Of a DNA stretch of 64,000 bases, positions 41,766-50,484 are shown piece by piece. Position 1 is the stretch's first letter. The number at the start of each line of letters is the position of its first letter. Made by a program: the position numbers and the translations under genes. Source of the stretch: CAZNPH01 sp964574985 (GTDB taxonomy: Bacteria; Bacteroidota; Bacteroidia; Bacteroidales; SM23-62); contig CAZNPH010000018.1 of the NCBI GenBank assembly GCA_964574985.1, forward strand, positions 18,204-82,203. Direction: 5' to 3'. The notes under the pieces are model-generated. The model was not told the DNA's origin and ran no database searches. It saw nothing but the letters and a program-made list of their open reading frames with translations.

Positions 41766-42848
41766 TCAGCGACCGGATTCTTTTCCTTTTACCTTGTCGA
41801 TTTTTTTCCCGGAGAACATTCTCAGCAACCAGCTGTTTTCAACCGTTACAGCGGCATTGCTAACATCTTCCGCACCCTGGTTGATGTTCCCGATGGTAAT
41901 TTCCACCGTATCCGCCAGGATGCTGTCATTGAGCAACCTGCTGATCAGTCCGCTTCCCGAATTGATCTTTTCGGTTATCTCGTTGAGTTGCACGGTGATG
42001 TTTTCAATGCTCTTGCTGCTCCCGGAGAGCCTTTCACCGGTTTCGCCCAATTGGGAGGTCAGGGCGGTATCCGTGAACAACTTTCCGAAGATCCCCTCGC
42101 CGCGCTTGATTTCTTCAGCTATTTCTGCAAAATCCTCTGAAATCCGGGTGATGTTCCTGCTGACGGTGTCCATGTTCATGGCAAAACTTGTATCATTCAG
42201 CAATCTGCCAAAAATGCCCTGGTTGCTGCTGATGTTTTCGGAAAGCCCTGATAGATCCCCGGTGATCCCGGCCAGATTCCGGCCGGCCATGTCCAGGTTC
42301 CGGATCAGGGTTGTATCGGTAAACAGTTTTCCGAAAACACCTTCTCCGCGGTTGATCTTTTCGGTGATGCCGATCAGGTTATGGGTGACCTCCGCTATGT
42401 TCACACTGGATTCCTGGAAGGTCTTCAGTATCTCATCGATCTCCACGGGTTCGACGGAAGCAAGGATATCGTTGTCTTCGACGATGCCTGATTCAGGATT
42501 CCCCGGCAGTATATGCAACACTTTGTTTCCCATCAGTCCTTCCGAGCCTATGGTTGCCCTGGAATCCTTTTTAATGAATTTCCTGACATCCTCATCCACG
42601 GTCATTTCAACAAAGACGGTGGAATCGGTAAGGATATAAACCCCGCTGACGGTTCCCACATCGATTCCCGAAAAACGGATGTTGTTCCCTGCCTTGAGTC
42701 CTTCCACATCCCTGAAAATGCTTCCCAGCCGGAAGTTCGCTCCGAACATGCTTTGTTCCCTGCCCAGGATATAAATGACCAGTACAAACAAAAAAACAGC
42801 CAGGGCGATAAAAAAACCGAGACGGATCAGAACACTTTGTTTTTTCAT
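41766..42848 (-). CDS. mlaD: MlaD-family (MCE) lipid-transport protein
   Basis: The 360-residue protein has one N-terminal membrane anchor (SVLIRLGFFIALAVFLFVLV), an MCE domain (about 35-135, FRDVEGLKAGNNIRFSGIDV, GSEGLMGNKVLHILPG) and a long helical tail. The tail carries a near-repeat of about 41-47 residues seen four times (residues 167, 208, 249, 296: NRGEGVFGKLFTDT, SSNQGIFGRLLNDT, KRGEGIFGKLFTDT, NSGSGLISRLLNDS). MCE proteins form hexameric rings that move phospholipids across the periplasm. It lies downstream of the MlaF and MlaE genes in one operon. Confidence 0.88.
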   Translation of the reverse strand: MKKQSVLIRLGFFIALAVFLFVLVIYILGREQSMFGANFRLGSIFRDVEGLKAGNNIRFSGIDVGTVSGVYILTDSTVFVEMTVDEDVRKFIKKDSRATIGSEGLMGNKVLHILPGNPESGIVEDNDILASVEPVEIDEILKTFQESSVNIAEVTHNLIGITEKINRGEGVFGKLFTDTTLIRNLDMAGRNLAGITGDLSGLSENISSNQGIFGRLLNDTSFAMNMDTVSRNITRISEDFAEIAEEIKRGEGIFGKLFTDTALTSQLGETGERLSGSSKSIENITVQLNEITEKINSGSGLISRLLNDSILADTVEITIGNINQGAEDVSNAAVTVENSWLLRMFSGKKIDKVKGKESGR

Positions 42849-42860
42849 TTTTCAGAATAT

Positions 42861-43598
42861 TTAAACAAAAAAAGATTTAACGAGCGGGTCATTGCTTTTG
42901 CCAAGCTCCGAAAAGCTTCCTTCGGCAATGAATTTCCCGTTGTGAAGAATGAATATGCGGTTGCCTGTCACTTTGGCCACATTCTTATCGTGGGTCAGTA
43001 TCACCGATGCGGTCCGGTACTTTTTTTGGATCCGCACGATCAGTTCACTGATCTCGTGAGAAGTGAAAGGATCCAGTCCGGTCGTCGGCTCATCATAAAA
43101 AATGATATCCGGCTTCAGGATCAGTGTCCGGGCCAGTCCGATCCTTTTTTTCATTCCCCCCGACAATTCCACTGGCATTTTGTCCACGGCTTCCACCAGG
43201 TCGACATTTTCCAGGGCCTCTATGATCAGTTTGTCCAGTTCTTCCTCATCCATTTTGATATTCGTCCTGATCAGGGGGAATGCCAGGTTTTCCCTGACAT
43301 TCATTGAATCGTACAGGGCTCCGGCCTGAAACAGGTATCCGATCCTTTTCCGCAGGTTGTTCAATTCCTGATCATCCATTTTCATGATGTCTTGTCCAAG
43401 TACGGTAACATCCCCATGGTCAGGTTCAATAAGCCGGACAATGCATTTGGTGAGCACCGATTTGCCGGCTCCTGATTTGCCCATGACCACCAGGTTTTCT
43501 CCTGCGGACAGATCGAAGGATAAATGATCGAGCACAACATGCTGGCCGAATGATTTGCAAAGTTCCTGAACTCCTATGACCGTTTTGTTTTCCTGCAT
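42861..43598 (-). CDS. mlaF: MlaF-type ABC transporter ATP-binding protein
   Basis: The 245-residue ATPase has Walker A (GKSGAGKS), the ABC signature (ELSGGMKKRIGLARTL), Walker B (IIFYDEPTTGLDP) and the D- and H-loop regions (VILTHDKNVA). It energises the MCE lipid transporter with MlaE and MlaD. It is 12 bp upstream of the MlaD gene and 15 bp after MlaE, in normal mla order E-F-D. No MlaB or MlaC is present, as usual outside proteobacteria. Confidence 0.92.
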   Translation of the reverse strand: MQENKTVIGVQELCKSFGQHVVLDHLSFDLSAGENLVVMGKSGAGKSVLTKCIVRLIEPDHGDVTVLGQDIMKMDDQELNNLRKRIGYLFQAGALYDSMNVRENLAFPLIRTNIKMDEEELDKLIIEALENVDLVEAVDKMPVELSGGMKKRIGLARTLILKPDIIFYDEPTTGLDPFTSHEISELIVRIQKKYRTASVILTHDKNVAKVTGNRIFILHNGKFIAEGSFSELGKSNDPLVKSFFV

Positions 43599-43613
43599 GT
43601 TTTTCCTTGATCC

Positions 43614-44465
43614 TTATGAAAAAAAGTTGGTCAACTGAACCGCGATCAGGTCGATGACAAAAATGGCAAGCGATGCACTGACCACCGCTTCGTTGGCTGC
43701 ATTTCCCACCCCCCGGGTGCCCAATCCGGAATAATAACCCTTGTAGCAGCCGATGATGCCGATGGCAAATCCGAAAACAAAGGTTTTGATGGTGGCCGGA
43801 ATAACATCGATGAAATGTACCGGGTCAAAAGCCAGATCAAAATACAGGGGCAATGTAATATTACCCTCAAAGTTCATCCCCACAAAGGAACCTAGCAGGG
43901 CAATGGCATCGGCATAGATCACCAGGAGGGGGACAATGAAAGTGGCTGCCAGCACCCGGGTAACCACCAGGTAATTGACCGGATTGGTGCCGGAAACCTC
44001 CATGGCTTCTATCTGTTCGGTAACCCGCATGGATCCCAGTTCGGCCCCGATGCTGGAACCCAGTTTGCCGGCCAGGATCAGTGCGGTCACCACCGGACCG
44101 ATCTCCCTGATGATGGATACGGAAACCATACTGGGAAGCCAGGATTCTGCACCGAATTCCAGCAGTACGGGCCTGGATTGCAGGGTCAGCACCAGTCCCA
44201 TGATGAATCCCGTGATGCCTACCAGGGAAAGGGATTTAACTCCCATCTCAAAGCTGATCCTGACCATCTCATAAGTCGCAAAAGGCCTCCAGAAGAGGTT
44301 CCTGAAAAATTTCCCGGCAAACAGGGTGATTTCCGCAACCTCGATCAAAACCCGCCTGGTTACACCGACGGGGTCCGGACTGTATTCCAGGAAATTTTCG
44401 ATGTATGAATGCCTGGGAGCATCCCCCGGATTTTCCTTTTTATTTTTTTTCTGGTTTTCTGCCAT
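43614..44465 (-). CDS. mlaE: MlaE-family ABC permease
   Basis: ATG 44465 (MAENQKKNKKENPGDAPRHS) is chosen over an ORF start 120 bp upstream. The 283-residue protein has a lysine-rich N-terminus, an amphipathic helix, then the MlaE membrane core: VGITGFIMGLVLTLQSRPVL, SIIREIGPVVTALILAGKLG, SSIGAELGSMRVTEQIEAME, and GTRGVGNAANEAVVSASL near the end. It is the inner-membrane channel of the Mla system. First gene of the mlaE-F-D operon. Confidence 0.92.
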   Translation of the reverse strand: MAENQKKNKKENPGDAPRHSYIENFLEYSPDPVGVTRRVLIEVAEITLFAGKFFRNLFWRPFATYEMVRISFEMGVKSLSLVGITGFIMGLVLTLQSRPVLLEFGAESWLPSMVSVSIIREIGPVVTALILAGKLGSSIGAELGSMRVTEQIEAMEVSGTNPVNYLVVTRVLAATFIVPLLVIYADAIALLGSFVGMNFEGNITLPLYFDLAFDPVHFIDVIPATIKTFVFGFAIGIIGCYKGYYSGLGTRGVGNAANEAVVSASLAIFVIDLIAVQLTNFFS

Positions 44466-44521
44466 ACAATGAAAAACGTGATGTACGGTAAATTTACATA
44501 AAAAGATGCGATTTTTCAGGA

Positions 44522-46024
44522 TTAAAACCGGTCTTTGAGTGTGCGGACAAACAACCTCCGGTATTTGAACAGGATCAGCAGGCATGCCATGGGAAGCAAC
44601 CAGACCACCCTGGATTGCAGCCGGTCATAAGGCGATGAGAGTCCGCCTGTCACAAAAGCATTGACCACCATGGCCATAATAACCAACAGAAAAAGAAACC
44701 GGAGTCTGGTTGCCACTTCCCCCGCCATGGATGAAAAGATCAGAAAGACCGTGAAGAGCAGGGAAAAAATCAATACCAGCAGGTGGAATACATTCATGGA
44801 CGTGAAATCGAGTCTTGCCCCGTTCCACTTGTTTTGTAAAGAAGACATATACATATTCACCTCACCCGGGAAGCGCCAGTTGACCTGTCCCCACGGTGCA
44901 CTTCCCTTTACGTACGCGGTAAGTCCTTCCCCGGTCTTGTTCCGGAACATCTGAATGAAACCGTAGGTTGCCGACCGGCAGATATTCCGGAACAGGTATT
45001 TGGGGGAGCTCAGCATGTCACGGATGACGGATTTGTATTCTTTTTCTGAATTTTCCCATCCCCCTGTTTTGAATAGCACGCTTTCATCGTCCCAGAGAAA
45101 TCCGGCTACATCGCCCGGTATTTCATCACAGTGTTCGCAAAGCCGGTATCCTGCATAGGCCGGTTCATGGCAATGTTCCTTCAGGAACTGCTGCAGGGTG
45201 CCGGCATCTGCAAAGTGGGCCATAAGAAAAATGTGGCCTGATCCGGACAATCTGAATCCGCCGCCATATAAATAATGGACCGCGGGCAGCAGTATCCAGC
45301 CCAGGGCGGTGGCGAGGATAAGGGTTGCGAATTTTTTCCTCAGGGATTTCGCAGGGACAGGCAAGCGGTGTTTTTTCATCAGTGCAGCCGTCAAGGCAGA
45401 AACGGCCAGGAACAGGGGGGCCATAAACATGTGGGTAAGATGGACGGTGATGGAAAATACCAGGATCAGGATCAGCAGGATTCTTTCAGCGGTCCCCGGT
45501 TCATTGCCCAGAAGCAGGACCAGCATGGAGAGGACCAGGGCAGGAGCAAAAATGTCGGGCATGACCTGGCCGGCATACCAGCCGATGGATGAGAAAAATG
45601 TCAGGAATATCAGCATCAGGAGGTAATGCAGATCCATTGTCTTGTCCTTTTTGGTGTAGAAAATGCCCATGGTCCGGTAAAGAAGGTATGCCATTATCAG
45701 GCACTGAAAAACGGCCACCAGCCAGAGGGAGGTGGACAGACTAAATGCCTTGACGAACAATCCGTAGGGGAGGGGGCGGTCTTTGGGGACGAATCCGTCG
45801 AACCCGCTGTAAAGGTAAGTGCCCGTATCGGAAAAGACCAGGGGATACCCGTTATAAAGGGCGGGTATCAGAAGGATTGCCGTCCCCGGGATCAGCAGCC
45901 ACCATTTGCGTTGGATGGGTCCCATGAAAAAATCAGTAAGTTCCCCGGCAAAGCTATCCATTTTTGTTGTACACTCATCACTCACCCGCGGACAAATCGC
46001 CATTGATGTACCGAAGTTGTTCAT
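44522..46024 (-). CDS. Multi-pass membrane protein, unknown function
   Basis: The 500-residue protein has about ten hydrophobic helices (WWLLIPGTAILLIPALY, LLMLIFLTFFSSIGWYAG, PALVLSMLVLLLG, ATLILATALGWILLPAVHY, LFLLVIMAMVVNAFVTG) and a large loop with CEHCDEIPG. The layout resembles glycosyltransferase-39/PMT- or O-antigen-ligase-like proteins, but no catalytic motif can be named. It lies 56 bp before the MlaE start on the same strand, so it may be co-transcribed with the lipid transport genes. The N-terminal 30 residues before the first helix look non-essential; the true start may be later. Confidence 0.6.
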   Translation of the reverse strand: MNNFGTSMAICPRVSDECTTKMDSFAGELTDFFMGPIQRKWWLLIPGTAILLIPALYNGYPLVFSDTGTYLYSGFDGFVPKDRPLPYGLFVKAFSLSTSLWLVAVFQCLIMAYLLYRTMGIFYTKKDKTMDLHYLLMLIFLTFFSSIGWYAGQVMPDIFAPALVLSMLVLLLGNEPGTAERILLILILVFSITVHLTHMFMAPLFLAVSALTAALMKKHRLPVPAKSLRKKFATLILATALGWILLPAVHYLYGGGFRLSGSGHIFLMAHFADAGTLQQFLKEHCHEPAYAGYRLCEHCDEIPGDVAGFLWDDESVLFKTGGWENSEKEYKSVIRDMLSSPKYLFRNICRSATYGFIQMFRNKTGEGLTAYVKGSAPWGQVNWRFPGEVNMYMSSLQNKWNGARLDFTSMNVFHLLVLIFSLLFTVFLIFSSMAGEVATRLRFLFLLVIMAMVVNAFVTGGLSSPYDRLQSRVVWLLPMACLLILFKYRRLFVRTLKDRF

Positions 46025-46074
46025 AAATTCCTGATTAATTTTATTTTTGCACCATCAGGCAAAACATCCTTTTC

Positions 46075-46520
46075 ATGAAAAAGACCGTGCTGTTATTCGT
46101 ATTGCTGTTTGCCGCTCTTTTCTGCCGGGGGCAATCCCATGCAATCCGATTTCGATTTGGGGATCCGCAGGAACCGTTCCGGTTTTTATTTTAACCTTTT
46201 CGACTGCTTCCTGTCCTTTATCCAGTATGGCATTTCGACCCAGAGTTATACGAGTCAGCCCAAACCCCGGATACATTTTATTGACCTGACCACAGGTTAC
46301 AACGTGATCAGGAGGAAACTGCATATCGGGTACGGACTCCATTCCTGGAACGGGGTGGTCCGGGCGAACAATGTGGGGGCACCCCATTTCCTGTGCATTG
46401 ATGTCCCCGGATTCTGCTATCCCATGGTGGGTGCCTTTGACCAGGCCGGCTGGCAGCTGGGTGCCTATGCAAGCGGACTCCTGGGGGATTTCGGGTACAG
46501 GGTTTCCGGTTCCGGTTGGA
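46075..46520 (+). pseudogene. Outer-membrane porin remnant
   Basis: ATG 46075 starts a clear signal peptide (MKKTVLLFVLLFAALFCRGQ). Near 46130 a frameshift moves the sense to another frame that reads IHFIDLTTGYNVIRRKLHIG, GLHSWNGVV, FLCIDVPGFCYPMVGAFDQA and LGAYASGLLGDFGYRVSGSG, typical strands of phosphate-selective-porin-like outer-membrane proteins. After about 46510 the porin sense stops at the end of the convergent radical SAM gene, so the 3' two-thirds are missing. It is a truncated, frameshifted porin. Confidence 0.6.
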
Positions 46521-46525
46521 TAGAT

Positions 46526-47605
46526 TTAAAAACGGTATCCCTGGATCTCCAGGTTGGTCAACCCCAAATCCCTTGCGTGATGCACCACCTCCCGGTATTC
46601 TTCCCGGGTGATCCTGCGTGCGATCAGGGGGTAGTCTTTTGCTTTGCAGACCGGACTGTACTGGGACATGATGTTCACATAAGTGCCTTTGGGCAGGTTC
46701 CCGGCGATCCAGTCCATTACTGCCCGGGAACCGCTCACATTGTTGGGCATGACCAGGTGACGGATCATCAGGCCGCGGTACATCAATCCGTTTCCCGCGG
46801 GCTTTGCCACCCCCACCTGGCGGTGCATTTCGAGCAGGGCACCTTTGGCGATCTCCGGGTAATTTTCCGCCCCGGAGGAAAATCTGGATGCCATTTCCCC
46901 GTCGGTATATTTGAAATCCGGCAGGTAGATATCTACGATCCCGTCCAGTTTCCTCAGTATTTCCACCCGTTCATATCCGTGGGTATTGTATACCAGGGGC
47001 AGGCGCAGGCCCTTGCCGGCAGCGATATCCAACGCGGCCACAATGTGCGGGGAATAATGTGTGGGGGTCACTACATTGATGTTGTGGCAGCCGGTTTTCT
47101 GAAGCACCAGCATCATTCCGGCCAGTTCTTCGATGGTGGTGGGTGAACCCCGGCCTCCCTGGCTGATCTCCCAGTTGATGCAGAAGACACATCGCAGTCC
47201 GCAATGGGTCATGAATATGGTGCCAGATCCGCCACTGCCCACCAGCGGGGGTTCTTCGCCGAAGTGCGGCATATAGGAAGAGGTCTCCAGCCGGCGGGTG
47301 GCCTGGCAATCCCCTTTCTTTCCCAGGAGCCTGTTGTCGCCGCACGACCTGGGGCAAAGTTCGCAATCCAGGAGGATCTCCCAAAGTTCTTCCGCCCGCT
47401 TTTTCAGTTCCCCGCTTTGGTGCATCCTGATATAGCAGGGCTCGAAACCGTGTGGCCGGACTTGTGAATTGTTGCTGTTTTTATGTTTGTTGTTCATGAC
47501 AGAACCAGCGGAAAAAATACCGGTCCCGAAAACCGGTACCGCAAGATACATGAATGACCGGATAAATTTTCTTCTCGATGGCCTCCGGGGGATTCTTGCC
47601 TGCAT
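46526..47605 (-). CDS. Radical SAM protein of PflA-like type with Tat-like signal
   Basis: The 359-residue protein carries the CX3CX2C cluster motif (CGLRCVFC), followed by THGYERVEILRKLDGIVDIY, LPDFKYTD, LVMPNNVSGSR and a C-terminal YREVVHHARDLGLTNLE segment, as in the PflA-related proteins that use SAM and a 4Fe-4S cluster. The N-terminus, unusual for this class, is a Tat-like signal (PRRPSRRKFIRSFMYLAVPV) followed by a spacer and a cysteine-rich region (DCELCPRSCGDNRLLGKKGD). This implies export of a folded Fe-S enzyme. Divergent from the Gfo/Idh/MocA gene, with 170 bp between. Confidence 0.8.
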   Translation of the reverse strand: MQARIPRRPSRRKFIRSFMYLAVPVFGTGIFSAGSVMNNKHKNSNNSQVRPHGFEPCYIRMHQSGELKKRAEELWEILLDCELCPRSCGDNRLLGKKGDCQATRRLETSSYMPHFGEEPPLVGSGGSGTIFMTHCGLRCVFCINWEISQGGRGSPTTIEELAGMMLVLQKTGCHNINVVTPTHYSPHIVAALDIAAGKGLRLPLVYNTHGYERVEILRKLDGIVDIYLPDFKYTDGEMASRFSSGAENYPEIAKGALLEMHRQVGVAKPAGNGLMYRGLMIRHLVMPNNVSGSRAVMDWIAGNLPKGTYVNIMSQYSPVCKAKDYPLIARRITREEYREVVHHARDLGLTNLEIQGYRF

Positions 47606-47726
47606 GCATCAATCTTTTTTATTGTTCCCATGCCATTACAAAAGTACGAAGCAGTCCCCATTTTTGATAATCACCGTGCATATATTTATATAAGGGATTT
47701 CCTGTGTCATATTGTGATCATTCTTG

Positions 47727-47734
47727 TATATTTG
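47727..47734 (+). promoter_or_regulatory. Possible -7 box (TATATTTG)
   Basis: TATATTTG fits TAnnTTTG and lies 41 bp before the Gfo/Idh/MocA start at 47775. No convincing -33 element was seen. Confidence 0.3.
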
Positions 47735-47774
47735 AAGAAAACGGTCGTATCAATCCATAATTTGAATAAAAATC

Positions 47775-49109
47775 ATGAAAATGAACGAATCAAGACGCAA
47801 ATTTATCAGGAAAACGATGATCGGTTCGGGCGGGGTGGCGCTCGGACTGGGCATGTCGCCGAAGGCATTTGCCGGCATTGCGGGAGCCAATGAAAGGGTC
47901 AACTTCGGTGTGGCCGGACTCCACGGGAGGGGGCGCGGACTCCTCAAGGCGATTGCCAATGTGTCCGGTTCCCACGTGGGATATGTCTGCGATGTGGATT
48001 CCCACGTCAGGGAACAGGCCTCGGAATCGGTGAAGGAGCTTTTTGGCAGCAAGCCGCAGGCATTTACGGATTTCAGGAAAATGTTAGAAGAAAAAGACCT
48101 GGATGCGGTGGTCATTGCCGCACCGGATCACTGGCATGCCCCCATGGCCATCATGGCGGCACGCGCCGGTAAGGATGTGTATGTGGAAAAGCCCTGCAGC
48201 CACAATCCCAGGGAAGGCGAGTGGCTGGTCCGGTTGCGGCAGGAAACCGGCCGGGTTATCCAGATGGGCAATCAGCAGCGCTCGGCCCCTACATCCATCC
48301 AGGCGGTCATGGACATCCGGGACGGGATTATCGGTGATGTATATTTCGGAAAGGCATGGTATTCGAGCCGCAGGGGCCCGATCGGAACCGGTCAGAAGGT
48401 GGCGGTGCCGGAGTGGCTGGACTGGGGGTTGTGGCAGGGGCCTGCCCCCCGGAGGGATTACCAGGACATCTGGGTGCATTACAACTGGCACTGGTTCCGG
48501 GATTACGGAACCGGGGAGGTCAGCAACAACGGCCTGCATGAGATTGACATCTGCCGCTGGGCCCTGGGCGTGGGCCATCCTGAAAAGGTCAGTTCCTCGG
48601 GAGGAAGGTACCATTATGATGATGACTGGGAATTTTACGATACCCAGGTGGTGAATTATGAATATCCCGGCAACAAGATGATCACCTGGGAAGGGAAGAG
48701 CTGCAATGGTTTTGCGTATTATGACCGGGGCAGGGGAGCCACCATTCACGGAACAAAAGGAACCATCATGCTGGATCGGAACGGTTACCAGGCCTGGGAC
48801 CTGGAAGGGAACCGGATCAGGGAAATGAAAGAGGAGGGAAAAAGCGAGACCATGGGGATTGTGGGTGGCGGCAGCCTGAACGATTACCATATGAATAATT
48901 TTGTCAACGGGATAAGAAGGGGAGAAAGATTGCATTCTCCCATTGAAGAAGGGGTCATATCCACCCATATGTGTCATCTGGGGAACATTTCCCAGAAGCT
49001 GGGCAGGAGCCTGTATGTGGATGCAAATACCGGAAAGGTCCTCGGGGACGGACAGGCCATGAGCATGTGGGGCAGGGAATATGAACCCGGCTGGAAACCG
49101 GAAATATAG
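47775..49109 (+). CDS. Gfo/Idh/MocA-family oxidoreductase with Tat signal
   Basis: The 444-residue protein has a Tat signal (SRRKFIRKTMIGSGGVALGL), a Rossmann domain (VNFGVAGLHGRGRGLLKAI) and the family catalytic EKP motif (VEKPCSHNPREGEWLVRLRQ), then GTGEVSNNGLHEIDICRWAL. NAD(P)-dependent sugar oxidoreductases of this kind are exported with the cofactor bound in Bacteroidetes, and some oxidise sugar C3 before DUF1080-type hydrolases act. A DUF1080 protein is at 22.4 kb. It is followed by an M14 peptidase gene 6 bp later. Confidence 0.88.
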   Translation: MKMNESRRKFIRKTMIGSGGVALGLGMSPKAFAGIAGANERVNFGVAGLHGRGRGLLKAIANVSGSHVGYVCDVDSHVREQASESVKELFGSKPQAFTDFRKMLEEKDLDAVVIAAPDHWHAPMAIMAARAGKDVYVEKPCSHNPREGEWLVRLRQETGRVIQMGNQQRSAPTSIQAVMDIRDGIIGDVYFGKAWYSSRRGPIGTGQKVAVPEWLDWGLWQGPAPRRDYQDIWVHYNWHWFRDYGTGEVSNNGLHEIDICRWALGVGHPEKVSSSGGRYHYDDDWEFYDTQVVNYEYPGNKMITWEGKSCNGFAYYDRGRGATIHGTKGTIMLDRNGYQAWDLEGNRIREMKEEGKSETMGIVGGGSLNDYHMNNFVNGIRRGERLHSPIEEGVISTHMCHLGNISQKLGRSLYVDANTGKVLGDGQAMSMWGREYEPGWKPEI

Positions 49110-49115
49110 AGAAAT

Positions 49116-50381
49116 ATGATACCGATACCGAAAAGCCTGATGGTTCCGGTCTTACTGTTTTTGCTGGTTGTTCAGCAAATGCAGGGCCAGGAACCACAAA
49201 TAAAAAGCAAACGGCCCGCCGGGGAAATCAGGTCAAAATTGTCGGTTCACACCGCTTTCGAGGGAGGGTCGGCAAAAGTGGTATCCATCAATCAGAAAAC
49301 CCGTACGATCCTGTTCAAACCCGGGGGGGAGGAGGAAAACGGATGGCCATGCTGGTGGTACTTCCGGGTCGACGGCATCCGTCCGGGGACGGAGCTTACC
49401 CTGACTGTGAAGGATCCCGAAATGGGGCACTGGGCAAGGCCCGACCGGGCATCCTGCAGCATTGACGGAAAGACGTGGAAGCATACCCGGCCGGGAAGGC
49501 AGGAGGGAGAGAGCATCACCTACCGGCAGGTCATCGGTGCGAACCGGGCCTGGTTTGCCTGGGGCCCTCCCTTTGTGGTAAAAGATGCCGTTGAACTGGT
49601 CGCCAGGATGTCCCTTGAATGTGAAGGTGCGGAAGCATTCACCCTGGCACGTTCACTGAATGGCCGGCCTGTACCAGCATTGCGGGTTGTCTGCGGAGAG
49701 AAGCCGGCAGAAGAACGCCGGGTGGTATGGGTCCAGGCCAGGCAGCATGCATGGGAATGCGGATCAAGCTGGGTGGCCAGGGGATTTGTGGAATGGCTTA
49801 TGGGAGAGAATGCCATGGCCGGATGGCTCCGTGAGCATGCGGAGATCGTTTTTGTGCCGGTCATGGATGTGGACAATGTGGCCACGGGAAATGGCGGAAA
49901 AAACCAGATTCCCCATGACCACAACCGGGACTGGTCGGATGATCCCATTTATCCCCCGGTGCGTGAAGCCCAGGAAATGCTGAAACAGTATGCCCGGGCG
50001 GACAGACTGGATGTTTATGTCGATCTTCATAATCCCGGGCAGAACAAGAAGGCCTTTTTCATGACCCCTCCCTTTGAGCTTATGGATCAGAAAACACGGG
50101 AAGCTTTTAAAAGATTTGCAGATATTTGTTCCGGGTATATACGCACGCCTATCCCGTTCAACGAAAAACCGCACGAAATGGGAGCCGGCTATGACAATCG
50201 GTGGAAAGAGATATCCAATATCTGGGTGGTCCGGAATACCCGGGAAGGCGTTGTGGGATTAACCCTTGAAATACCCTGGAACACACCTGCTTCGACCACC
50301 CGCGGATACATGACCGTGGGCCGGCAACTGGGAATGGGCATCGCCGGGTATCTCCGGAATCCCGGGAACCAGAAAAAATGA
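49116..50381 (+). CDS. M14-family zinc carboxypeptidase-like secreted protein
   Basis: Signal peptide (SLMVPVLLFLLVVQQMQG) and an N-terminal beta-sandwich (about 35-195) precede the M14 catalytic domain: VQARQHAWECGSS (HxxE), HNRDWSDDP (the substrate Arg), VDLHNPGQNKKA (third zinc ligand) and LTLEIPWNTPAS (catalytic Glu). All zinc and catalytic residues are present. M14 enzymes trim C-terminal residues from peptides or cell-wall stems; substrate here unknown. It is probably co-transcribed with the Gfo/Idh/MocA gene. Confidence 0.85.
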   Translation: MIPIPKSLMVPVLLFLLVVQQMQGQEPQIKSKRPAGEIRSKLSVHTAFEGGSAKVVSINQKTRTILFKPGGEEENGWPCWWYFRVDGIRPGTELTLTVKDPEMGHWARPDRASCSIDGKTWKHTRPGRQEGESITYRQVIGANRAWFAWGPPFVVKDAVELVARMSLECEGAEAFTLARSLNGRPVPALRVVCGEKPAEERRVVWVQARQHAWECGSSWVARGFVEWLMGENAMAGWLREHAEIVFVPVMDVDNVATGNGGKNQIPHDHNRDWSDDPIYPPVREAQEMLKQYARADRLDVYVDLHNPGQNKKAFFMTPPFELMDQKTREAFKRFADICSGYIRTPIPFNEKPHEMGAGYDNRWKEISNIWVVRNTREGVVGLTLEIPWNTPASTTRGYMTVGRQLGMGIAGYLRNPGNQKK

Positions 50382-50484
50382 GCATGGGACAGACGAGAGA
50401 ATTTGCCGGGATTTTATTGGATTTTTTAGGAATTTGTCATGGGAAAATGATAATTTTAGGATAAGAAAAAAACCAGTCAAAGCC

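Noticed and set aside
41761..42639. Serine-rich plus-strand frame over the MlaD gene
   Set aside because: MlaD on the other strand has full domain evidence; low-complexity serine text is typical of a shadow.
46520..47146. Second half of a 345-residue plus-strand frame as a real protein
   Set aside because: It lies exactly over the radical SAM gene, and the visible sense on the plus strand ends at about 46510; the rest is a shadow.
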